Part shown: positions 48,401-58,516 of the stretch, piece after piece
Position numbering within the stretch: the stretch's first letter is position 1
Layout: every line of letters starts with the position of its first letter
Origin: Neospora caninum Liverpool
Lineage: Eukaryota; Apicomplexa; Conoidasida; Eucoccidiorida; Sarcocystidae
Assembly: GCF_000208865.1 (NCBI RefSeq)
Contig: NC_018395.1
Coordinates: 4,946,839-5,010,838 of the forward strand
Direction: 5' to 3'
Length of the DNA: 64,000 nt
Position numbers and translations under genes: made by a program
The notes under the pieces: model-generated
The model's input: only the letters and a program-made list of their open reading frames with translations
Databases searched by the model: none
Told to the model about the DNA's origin: nothing

Positions 48401-51400
48401 CCGTCACGGGCCCGACTGCGTCTCGTCCTCGCGGAGAAAAGACGCCTGAACCCGTTAGCAACGTGCATCTCTGCGGTCTTGGCATCTCTGCAGGTCGCCC
48501 GGGTTCCGGCGGCTTTTCCCCTGTTTTCTTTCTCAGGTGCCGCGCGATGGGAACGAGAGGGTGTCTACCGCTCTCTGGCGTCCCATTGTTTTCGCGCTTT
48601 CGAGAGCGAACCGGGAACGGCGTTCGCCCCTCCGATCGCTCATCAGACCCGACAAAGCGCCCCTGCCTTCTGTACGCACCCAGAGGTTCGATTCGCCCCC
48701 GTGCCTCTCACGCTCGTTCCAGGAAGCGGCGACGTTCGGATATTTGCTGTCGCCGCCAAGCGAGCGAATATCGATGCACAAAGTGCATGGTGTCTCCCCC
48801 CCCCCCCCCCAGTCCTCTCCCTCTTACGTCTCACGTCGTCTGTGAGTTCTGAGGAATCTTCTTTCCTCCCTTTCCTACTCCCCCCCCCCCATGTGTGAAC
48901 GCGCACTGCAGTTGTCAGTCCCTCTGGACATCCCGCCTCGGAGCATTTCTCTCGATCCTTTTCGCTGAAGCTTCGCCTCTGCTCTGCATGCAGGGGAATT
49001 GGCGAGTTCTCACCAGTCGCCCCGAAGGCTTTCTGAGCGAGGCTTCTCCCTGCGAGCAGCAGCGTCGATTTTCCAGTCCCCGATGCCCCCAACAGAAGAA
49101 GGTGACACTTCTGGCGGGTGGTGCAACCTTCGCCAGATTCCCTGTCTTCGTCGCGCATCCTCTTCCCTGCTTCGCGCGCTCTCGCCGCGTCTCCGGCTCC
49201 ACCGCCACCAGTTGTCGCGCACGGGCGGGCGTCGCGGTCATCTTCTCTCCCCGCCGTCGCGCTGGCTCCTTCTCTTTCTCTGTCTGGGCGCCCGTCTCCT
49301 TCAGCCAGTCTCTCTTTCTTCTCGTGCTTCACCTCGCTCTCGCCCTTGGTGTCTCTGCCCCACAGCAGATAGGCAGCCCGGTTCGACGGCGGCGCCCAGA
49401 TGTCGTCTTCCCGTTGCGTCTCGCCTGACGCGCCACTCAAGAACTTCTTCCACCTGGACCCTCGCTCCGCGACCTCGGCCGCTCGCTCCTCGTCGCGGGA
49501 AAAGGACGCGGCGGCGAGAGCCTGCGCGTCGCCGAAGCCTCCAGAGGGAACCGTGCGCGCCTCGCATCCGCCTGAAAAGGGCCGGGAAACACACCCACGT
49601 CGCAGCCAGACAGCTGGGGGCGGGAAACGCGAGAAGGAGGGCGAAAACCAGCAGGACGGGGTCGGCTCTCAGGCACCCCGAGAGGACATGGACATCTGAC
49701 ACGTGAATCGTCGAATCGCTTCCAGAGACGACTACGGCAACAGACGGCGGAAGCCAGAGAAGGCGGTGACAGTCTGCCCTCGCCTCCGCCCGCCGGTTCC
49801 TTCTCTTTCGCTCTCAGTCTTGAACCTTCTTCGCTGGCGCTCTCCCTCGCTCTATCTCCTCACGCCTCTCTCCCTCACGCTTCATGTTTCTATCTCTGTG
49901 CCTCGCCGTCTATATCCGTATTGGGGCGTCATGTTTCTATCTCTGTACCAGCCTCTCTGTTCTCTCCTGAGGAGCGAGGCTTTTTTCTCCGTGTCCCTTC
50001 CCAGTTTTTCTCACTAATCAAAGTTAGCAGGAGCGCCAATTTCGCCGGCGCCAGGCCGTAGAGCGACGGGCAGGCTGCGTCGAGGAGTCGTCCTCTCGCG
50101 GTCCATTCGTCCCACCCGCTCTGTCCCTTCCCTGCATGCGTTTCGTCGTCCCTCTCGGCGTCCGGCTCTCTCCGCGTCGACTCCCAAAAGGCCCGAAAAA
50201 CCTCCTCGAGGCCAGGCAGCTTCTTTCGCGCCTTCCGCGGACACCCAGGCTCTGCGGCGCCATCCGAGAAAGACGGCGAGGAAGAAGAACTAGAAGATGT
50301 GGCAGACTCGGCAGATGTGGGGAGGGATTCTTGACGAGATGGTTTGTCTTCGTTTTCGAAGTTTGCCGAGAGCGGCCGCTGCTTGCGTTGGTGAGCCTGA
50401 AAGACTTGAAGGAGGCGTGGATCCTGAAACAGCATCTCGACGCTGCGTCGCGATGCTGCGAGCGGGTCGGGACGAATATGGAAAACGTTGTTCGCCTCGA
50501 GAACCAGTTCCACCTCTGCTCTGAGGAATTGCACAGCACGAGAACCCAAAACAGATTAAAACTACTTGGATAATCATGCACAGACGTCTCCAAACAGAAC
50601 ACATCTATTAATTTCTCTGGATATCTGCTTTGGAAGGACCGTATCGAGAGGCACGTGGACAGGCGACATGCGAAAACCGGAAGGGCTCTCCAATGCGAAT
50701 CGCGTTCGATGTGTCCCTATCGAACCCAACCTGGGTCACCGAATTGACCACTGCAACACAAACACACTCACTGAGCTCCAGGTGGAGATTCCTCTGTCTC
50801 TACTGGCGTACATGTGCATGTAGCACAAATTTCGCATCCAACCACAAATGCAAATACATAGACATAAATATATATATATATATACATGCATATATATATA
50901 TATAATTATATACATGCATATATATAATTATATACATGCATATATATATGTAAAGGTAAGTAAGTCGCTAGTCACAGCTGCGGTGGCGTCTTGGCTCAGA
51001 TGATGATTTCCTTTTTTCGGGCGTGCCTGCCGTGCGAGACCTCTCGCTGGCCGGCTGTTTCTCCCGGGAAATCGTTCGTCTCTCGCAGTTTCTTTTTCCT
51101 TCCTCCGACCTTAAGTCGCGAACGACGCGTTGCCAGCGCCTGCCGACGATTCCGACCACGGTGATGATGTCGCCCATCGAGACGGTGCCTGGTGCGGTTC
51201 CAAATGCGAGCGGGAGGTTCTCTCAGGTTCAAAAGCGAAACGAAAACGGCGGTTCGCGGCGCAGACCGAGAAGCCGAGAAACGGATATGGAACGTCCAGC
51301 GCGGTGCCTACACCTGCGAGGTTGCTACAGTCCTTTACGTGGCAGCAGAGCATCTGCAAATCTTCGCAAAGACGCTTCTCTTGTCAAGAAAGACGCACAA

Positions 51401-53072
51401 TGCGCAGACCAAAATGCTACCCAAACGCCAGGAGAGCTTTGTTTGAATAAAGCAAGCATAAACAACGCGTTTCCACTCGACAATGCACAGCCGACCTGCG
51501 AGGTGCCGGAGAAGAACTACGGGCAGCAACGTGCGGTGCGCAGGATCTCGAGAGAGGTATTTGCGGGCGCCTGCAAGAGAGCAGCGAATTCTGGGAGATG
51601 AACAGGCACACAAGGACGCATTCGCTTCCTGAAGTGCAAGACGGGTTTTCACGGACGAGAAACACGCAAGGCGAAACAAGAAAGCAAAGATCCACTCCAG
51701 CGAGAGCAGGCACACAGAAGGCGCGCAGACTCCACCCCGATATGTCGACAATCACGTACAAGGCACACAAACGAAAAACGATATCGATCAAGAGAACGCG
51801 TGAGGTGTACGGCAGACGGAGAGGGGGAAGTGGAGGAGTGGAGAGGCCGACACACAACATGCTGGTGCACGGCTCAGCGGCGATAAAGCAACAGACGCCC
51901 TCTTCTGGTTTTTTCGAGGGGGGGGAGGGGGATTAGGAGCTCAGTGGACATCGGCAAGACACACAGCGATTGCGGCAAAGTCAGTTCCCTCCCTGCGGCG
52001 ACAAGTTCCACTTTTTCAATCGGGAAGCGAGTGGCCAAGCCAGGAAGCGTGAGCAGGAACAGGTTCGCATAGGCTTGGAGACTCGGGGGCACTTCACCAT
52101 CAAGATTGGTGCACTGAACTGCGTGCGCGTGGCATTATCTCGACGCTCTTTTTAAATCGAATGGCACGTAGCGCTGTTAGCGTGTTCATTTCCCTTGTAG
52201 TGTGCGTTTACGAACTTGATTTCCTGGTAGTCCATGAGGCACGCCGCCTCGCCGACTGAATCGAAAGTCTCTCCTTCGCAAGGCCCTCGTCGGCCGCCTC
52301 GCCAGCGGCTCCAGGGCGCCCAGCCGCCCCTCCCACTCGCCCCACCTCTTCTGCTCTGCGCGCTGCTCGATTCTTCCTGGGACCCACAGCGGTCTCGCAT
52401 CTGCTCCCGGAGAGCCGCGCCTGTGTGAGGGGACGAGAGAAGAAGAAGAAAGTGAAGAAGAAGAAGAAGAAGGAAGAAGAAGAAGAGCGCTACGGGCTGA
52501 CAACGAGTAGAAGAAAGAGCAGGGGGAGAGGTACTCGCGCTGGGCGAGGCAAGAAACACTGTGACGGTTCCAGGACCGAGAAAAAGAGAGGGGGGAGAAG
52601 CGAAACGCGATAAATGCGGAATGACAGACTGCCTGTATTCGCTGGCTGAAACGGAGGAAAGCAGATCTCCCGGACCGGCTTACTTCCTGCGGGGCATTTG
52701 AGAGGAAGCCCGAGCTGGTAGCCTTGCTCTGGGCATGCAAAAACGCGAAAGCAGTGTCCACACTGGCGACAGGCCATGGTGCGTTCTTCTTCAACTGCCT
52801 GCAGGTCACCTTGGGAAAAAATAGGAAAGACGGACACGCGAGAGAAGCCGTCAGTCACGCACACGGAAGAGCGCAGCGAACTCGAACTGCGGAAAGCGAA
52901 AGCAGGGAAAGGTGAAAACAACAGAAACGAAGCACAGGAAAACGAGGAAACAAGCAGAACGAGAAGACAGCAAACTATCAACGGGAAGCACAACGGTGCA
53001 CTGGGAAAGTCAAAACTACCGCGGAGGGACACATGCACCAAGCGGGTGAAACAGGCATCTTGTCATCTACAG

Positions 53073-53131
<59 letters not shown>

Positions 53132-53136
53132 CAGAC

Positions 53137-53189
<53 letters not shown>

Positions 53190-55609
53190 TGCATAAAGAG
53201 AGACACGGAAGGAGAAAAGGGATAAACAGAACGGCGGAGCTGTGGAGATTTGGAGGCTGGAGGCAAAGATCAGAAGCGACCGCCACGGGTGAAAAGATGT
53301 TTACCACGTCGCGCTTAAATCGAAACGTGCAAGGGTGTGGCTGGTGGACGTTGAGAGGCATCCAGACAGAACCTTTTACGCCCTCTGCGGGGTGAACCGA
53401 AAAGAGAAACGTCTGTTTTGCTGGTGGGGCACTCTCCCGAGATCAGCGTGCTGAAGCTCCGTCTCGCAGTCGCTTTCATGGCGCAAAACTCGAGGACGCA
53501 ATTGTCGTGAAGAAAAGAGAAAAACACAGCAAAAACGCGCGACGCCACACCGTACCTGCTCGGGCGACGCGCCCTGTGATGACGACGAGTTTCCCCTCGT
53601 CGTGCGTTCGAATCTGCCTGGAGGGAGAGACAGAAAACGGAAAGATAGACGTCTCCATTCGATCGACGGCCATCGCCAGTTCTGGGCTGACGCGCCGTCT
53701 CCGCGACATCATCGCTTCTGCTTCCGTCGCCTTCTCTCGCTTTGCATTCACGTGATTGCTGCGTTCTTCATTCTCTCCGTTTTCTCCCATCGTAATTCAG
53801 TTCTGCCGTTTTGGGACTCTCGCCTCTCGCATTGTTCTTCTCTCAACGAATGCCCGCCGTCTTTGGACCCTGGTCTTCCTCGTTACCCGTCTCCCTGACT
53901 CCTGTTTCTCTCTCGCCGTATCTGGCGCCTTGTGTTCCTCGGCTTGTCTCTTCTTCAGTGTGCGTTCCATCTCTCCTTCTCCCTCTGCTCAACATTGCTC
54001 GGTTCCTTCCTCTCTTTGTCTCCCTCTTTCCTTCCTTCTCCCTCTTTCCCATCGTTTTCCCTCGCTCTATTCTTGTCCCTTTTTCCCCTCGTTTTCCCTC
54101 GGTCTATTCTCTTCCTCTTCCCTGGCTTCTGCCGCCGCCCTTTCTCTTCCTTTCTTTGGTCTGCTGTACGTACAGAGGGGTCCTCCTTTCCATGTATCGG
54201 TCTTTGGGCAGATGCGTCAGGCGGATTTTGAGTGGCGGAGCCGTCTGCAAAAGAAGTTTTTCTTCTTCGCCTTTGGCGTAGTCTTGCGCCGCTCGTCGCC
54301 GGCTCTCGGGATCTCTGTGATGCTCCTCTCGGCCTCCGAGCTCTTGCGCCCCGCGCTCTGCGGTCGCTTCGCTCCGGCGCCTGACGCAGCTTTGCAAATG
54401 GAGGAGGAGGCTAGCGGCAACGTCTCGAACGAGACGGTCCTCCAACAGCGCGAGCGTCTCCCTCGGGCGGTTCAGCAGCGCGGCCCCGAGGAGAGGATAC
54501 ACGTTCAACATCGCGAGGAGATCGACTTCGAAGGGTACGGTGGAGACCATTTCGTGGAGAGACCGGTGTTGGGCGTCGAGGACGACAGACTTCCAGAAGG
54601 CCGCGGACGAGGCCGAGAGTAGTCCAGACGCGTTTGGAGAGAGGAGCGGGGCAAAAAGTTCACCTTTCAGCGACAGGTTCGTCGCCGCTGCCACGTAGAG
54701 CCCGAGGGCGTACAGGTGCGAGGGCGACGCGGAGAGAAAGCGAAGAAAGCCTGCGCGGCAATCTTCGAGAGACAACGCGTCGAGTGAGAAGACAGCTTCG
54801 TCTTGCCACGGATGTCGAGACGCGGAGGCATCGTAGACTGCTTCCGAGAACGCAGAGGAACAGGACGGCTGCTGACGCAGACCCTCGTGGTGGATCCGAA
54901 CTTCCGACAGAGGCGGGGGAGCACAGTCGACAGACAGGAAAGAGGCGAGATCGACAGGCAGGAAGGCCTCAGCAGCGTTCGTGTTCTGAGACGACGGCCC
55001 ACTGCCAGGCGGAGAGAAAGAAACTGGAGCTGAAGAAAAGGAAGAAGAGGGGAGAGTGGAATAAGCGGGAAGAGAGGAAGAGGAGGGACGACAGGAAGAA
55101 GCGGGAAGAGAGGAAGAAGCGGGAAGAGAGGAAGAGGAGGGACGACAGGAAGAAGCGGGAAGAGAGGAAGAAGCGGGAAGAGAGGAAGAAGCGGGAAGAG
55201 AGGAAGAAGCGGGAAGAGAGGAAGAAGAGGGAAGAGAGGAAGAGGAGGGACGACAGGAAGAGGAGGGACGACAGGAAGAAGAGGGAAGAGAGGAAGAAGA
55301 GGGAAGAGAGGAAGAAGAGGGAGCGGCCGGGTTACGAGGTACAGTCTGAGCGGGAATGGCGGACTGACTGAGAGGTTGTCTGGGAAAGAAAGACAACAGA
55401 GAGGGGGAAGTTGAGGAAGCAGAAGCCGAAGAGCCCGAGGTGGACGGGGCCGGAGTGGAGGAGAAGGCAGAACGTGGGAGAGAAGAAGAAGAGGAGACAG
55501 GTGGGTCTTTGCCTCGAGAGGGGTGGGCAACGGTTCGCTCAGGAGGCCTTCCGGAGGGACCGCCTCGAGCTCCGCCCCCGCCCAGCACAGACCAGTTGCG
55601 CTTGTTCAT
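45431..55609 (-). CDS. MCM9: MCM9-family AAA+ DNA helicase subunit
   Basis: MCM9 works with MCM8 in homologous recombination and replication-fork repair. Twelve exons in phase: 55609-54174, 53617-53556, 52809-52684, 52420-52212, 52113-52012, 51219-51110, 50520-50015, 49571-49014, 48284-48088, 47706-47434, 46897-46480 and 45831-45431; about 1,465 residues. Exon 5-6 borders are the weakest. A Ser/Pro-rich N-terminus precedes the MCM A-domain (from about residue 300). OB-fold and zinc-finger parts follow (KLVVITGRVARAG, MACRQCGHCF, LKCP, DYQEIKF), then MGDIITVVGIVGRRW, VELVLEANNV and CPSLYGLAPAKLALLLTLI. The ATPase has Walker A GASGTGKST (about residue 1002), CCLDDL at Walker B, FSRFD arginine finger and RLTQAHARLM. 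Order and motifs such as DYQEIK and IVGRRW match MCM9, not MCM2-8. Walker B and sensor 1 deviate. Confidence 0.87.
47052..47166. repeat. ACAT/TA microsatellite in MCM9 intron
   Basis: ATACAT units are followed by (TATACA)n and (TA)n inside the intron 47433-46898 (minus-strand gene). Confidence 0.9.
48796..48810. repeat. Poly-C tract in MCM9 intron
   Basis: Fifteen C residues, with a second C run at about 48,881-48,891, in the intron between the Walker A and Walker B exons. Confidence 0.9.
50863..50950. repeat. TA-rich tandem repeat in MCM9 intron
   Basis: TA runs plus two to three copies of a 20-bp unit TATATAATTATATACATGCA, in the intron between the 51219-51110 and 50520-50015 exons. Confidence 0.9.
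53071..53189. repeat. (GATA)n microsatellite in MCM9 intron
   Basis: About 28 GATA units with a few GACA/GATG variants, within the intron 53555-52810. Confidence 0.95.
55024..55321. repeat. Coding minisatellite, 15-bp unit, in MCM9 exon 1
   Basis: On the plus strand the unit is close to GAGGAAGAAGCGGGA with AGG and GGACGAC variants. On the coding (minus) strand it gives about 20 tandem pentapeptides of the types SSSLP, ASSLP and SSCRP at about residues 97-195. Confidence 0.9.
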
Positions 55610-55820
55610 CTCTCTGTCGTTCTGCAAGGGAGCGAAAGCACGAGAGAAAACAAAGGAGAATCGGAGAAAGAAAGGAAGCGTAAAGGACAAGGAAAAGAGG
55701 GGAAAAGTAGGCCAGAGTGAGATACTGGTGCAGAGAGAGAGGAGTCCTCGAGGCTCTGCCACCCCCGCCGACGAGGGTGAGAGAGAGAGAAGGGGAGAAA
55801 AGGAAGATGGAATGGACGAG

Positions 55821-55975
55821 AGAAGGAGGGGAAGCTGAGGAGGAAACGAAGAAGAACGAGAGAAGGACGGGAAGGTAAGGAAGAAACGAAGAAGAACGAG
55901 AGAAGGAGGGGAAGGTAAGGAAGAAACGAAGAAGAACGAGAGAAGGAGGGGAAGCTAAGGAAGAAACAAAAAGGA
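55821..55975. repeat. 40-bp tandem repeat, about 4 copies, upstream of MCM9
   Basis: Copies begin at 55821, 55861, 55901 and 55941 (the last incomplete). The unit opens AGAAGGAGGGGAAG and closes AACGAAGAAGAACGAG, purine-only on the plus strand apart from scattered C and T. It ends about 210 bp before the MCM9 ATG, so it lies in the leader or promoter. Confidence 0.92.
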
Positions 55976-56994
55976 ACACCGATCGGAAGGAGACGGGGGA
56001 AGGCTACACCAGCACAGGGGGGTGTTGCGAACTCAAGCAGCGTGTGCCGCTAAGGGGAAAAAGACGGAGAAATAAAGGTCAAACGAAAGGGAAGATGTGC
56101 ATCTAACAGAGGACAAACGAAAAGTCTCTTCCTCTCTTGAAAAATCAGTCGTACGATAAAAATCATCCATTTCCCAGCACTTTAAAACAGCCAAAAAGCG
56201 AGACGGCACGACGCAAGTCTCGCCAGCGACAGAGAATTCACGGGGACGACACACAGGCCATCTCTTTTGCGTTTTGAAGCCGTTGAAACAAGAGACGCGG
56301 GAGAGCAAACGGATGCAGGAAAAACAGAATCGAAAAAGGTGTTTGTCGCCCTCCTTCATCCAAAAACACAAGGAGTGCACTGCATGTCTTGTTACAATTG
56401 AGGCATGCACATCTTTTCTCGGTTACGCACATCTACATCGAAATTTATATATATATGATATATATGCATAGATGTACCTGTAAAAACGAGACTTTTTGTT
56501 TGTTTACGGGTAGAGGTGAAGGGGAGAGCAGGAGAAAAGAAACGTTTTCATCTTCTGGAGAAAGCACTGGCGAGTGTCGATGAGGAGACACGAACACATC
56601 GAGCAGACCGAAACAAACCGTAAACGGCCAGCTGGCGTGGTTTTGCAACGGATCTCTGCCTCTCGAAAAAGATGAGCGTATTTCCTCCCTTTCTCACATT
56701 CACTTCCTCTGCTGCGTAGCGGTTTCTTGCACGCAGTGTCCAGCGAAAGCGCGAAAAAAAGAATAAAAAGCGGAGACGTCCTCCTTCTTTGGGAGCGCAA
56801 GTGAGGACACGCACCTGGCGACGTCTCTCTGTTTTCTCCGGGCGTGGCCAGTGTCGGAGACGATTTCCCGAAGTTCCATTCTCTGTTTCTCTTGCCTTCT
56901 GGACTTGCGCGCCTGGACTTTAGTGATTCGTGGAAATCAGACAACTTCTTCGTGGAGAGTCTTTCGACAGATGCGCCTTGGAGCCCAAATTGTT

Positions 56995-57011
56995 GGGGGG
57001 GGGGGGGGGGG
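56995..57011. repeat. Poly-G tract
   Basis: Seventeen consecutive G residues, directly visible. Confidence 0.95.
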
Positions 57012-57260
57012 CGGCTTTGTTGAAATGCATCCAGGGACGCTGGTTCAGATACGTGTACCTCTAGTGAGCCTACCTCTTAACTCGACGGCGTTCGCAGAGA
57101 AGGAGCTTCGCTGACGCTGATCAGGCGTTCGCACACGGCTGCGGATGCGGTGGGGGCGGAACTCACGTGACAAACAGCAACAGAAACCCGACACAGAGAC
57201 ACGGAGTCGAAGACCAAATGTGTGCGCTGGCCAGCAAGTTCAGAATGGATTTGGATTTGC

Positions 57261-57716
57261 ATGGTCCTGGCATGCCAGCACAAGATCAATCTTCCCTTGT
57301 ACATACATGTATGTATGTACCTTGTCTCCGGCTGTCAGCAGGTAACATTCGGATTCCGAGCGTGTACAGGGAGCGTGGCGAGAGAGAGACACCAGTTTGT
57401 CGAGGTCTACCCATATCTGCTCAGAGTTTCTTCGCGCGTTTTTGTCATGCATCGCGTCTCGAGAAACACACCGGGAAGCTACTTCGTAGCATTGGAACGC
57501 TCTGTCTTCCGCAACACTTTTGTGTGCTTTCCTGATTGGGAAGGCGAAGAAGGCGCGGAAAAAAAGTTTCTCCGTGAGAAAGCTGCCGTTTTCGTGTCGT
57601 GCTCGCCATTGTGGAGTGTGGAAACGATAAGCGAGGAGAGTAAAACTCTTCAGATTCCTCCAACGCAGGAGATGCTAGAAGAACAGAAGAGAGGTGACTG
57701 GGACCACGCAACTTGA
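57261..57716 (+). CDS. Candidate orphan ORF or terminal exon, unknown function
   Basis: An ATG-started frame of 151 codons ending in TGA. The second half is strikingly protein-like: ERHQFVEVYPYLLRVSSRVF, TPGSYFVALERSVFRNTFVC, FPDWEGEEGAEKKFLREKAA and a tail LEEQKRGDWDHAT. An acceptor-like TGTCAGCAG just before 57,342 could make it a terminal exon starting VTFGFRAC. I recognise no family and see no clear upstream exon, and it would be the only plus-strand gene among MCM9, uS15 and the adaptor gene. It may equally be chance. Confidence 0.3.
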   Translation: MVLACQHKINLPLYIHVCMYLVSGCQQVTFGFRACTGSVARERHQFVEVYPYLLRVSSRVFVMHRVSRNTPGSYFVALERSVFRNTFVCFPDWEGEEGAEKKFLREKAAVFVSCSPLWSVETISEESKTLQIPPTQEMLEEQKRGDWDHAT

Positions 57717-57989
57717 AGCCCCAAATACGGCGCGGCCGTATCTGCCGTCATCTACAAGAGTGAACAACTGGAAATTCGAGTCTCCGGCGCATTCACGGAC
57801 ACATCGTATCAATCTTCCACATCTATGTTACTACTAAAACGCATTTGCATCCGACGATAGGGACACTATACACATGCGACTCACCGGTGCGCCTCAACAC
57901 CCCAAAAGCGGACTTCTCTAAAACGGGTCTCTCGTATACTTCACTCTCTGTACACGTAGACCGGTACCAAGATACGTCCGAGCACATAC

Positions 57990-57992
<3 letters not shown>

Positions 57993-58026
<34 letters not shown>

Positions 58027-58030
58027 TATA
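57993..58030. repeat. (TA)n microsatellite
   Basis: About 14 TA units followed by AAATAATATA, downstream of uS15. Confidence 0.9.
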
Positions 58031-58516
58031 TGCCTGTATATGCCTGTATATGTTTGAATTTGTGTGTGGATTTACATGCAAATGTGTGGGTATGGATATG
58101 CGTGCAGTGCAGTCTCTGTGTCGATTGTGGAGGACGCCCAGTGGATACGGAAAACTGCGTGAGCGAGGTGGTAGCGGTCGAGTTGTTGGCGAGGCTTTTC
58201 GCGCCTTGCGAGGAATGTTCTCTGTCCGATTTTGTCAGAACATTTAAGGCGTGTGCACATGCACTCTTTGTTTATGGACTCCACACATCGGCGTCAGCTG
58301 ACACACAGGGGACGGGCGTGCGAAAGGCCCTTTCGGCGCCTGTTCGCCTCTTTCCGAAGAAAGGCCGAGAGCAACGCCAAGAACGTCCCTCTCTTCACGC
58401 GTTCGCGTGGTCTCTGCCTCAGCGTCCGAGTGGAGCCCACGCTCGAAGAGTCTCTCCGCTCGCGACACACCGGTGCCTCTCTCTCTCAACAAAAGGGCGA
58501 ATCTCCCTCGCTTCTC

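Larger units (their letters stand above)
55610..58516. other. Region between MCM9 start and uS15 end
   Basis: It holds the MCM9 promoter and leader (minus strand), a 40-bp tandem repeat (55,821-55,975), a 17-base G run (56,995-57,011), a coding-like plus-strand frame (57,261-57,716), a TA microsatellite (57,993-58,030) and the uS15 3' UTR. Confidence 0.5.

Noticed and set aside
53071..53189. Could the regular GATA repeats be a CRISPR-like array?
   Set aside because: It is a pure tetranucleotide microsatellite with no spacers, in a eukaryotic intron.
54634..55371. Plus-strand 245-codon frame of Lys/Arg/Glu repeats
   Set aside because: It is the antisense of the MCM9 Ser/Pro minisatellite; its charge repeat comes only from the 15-bp unit.
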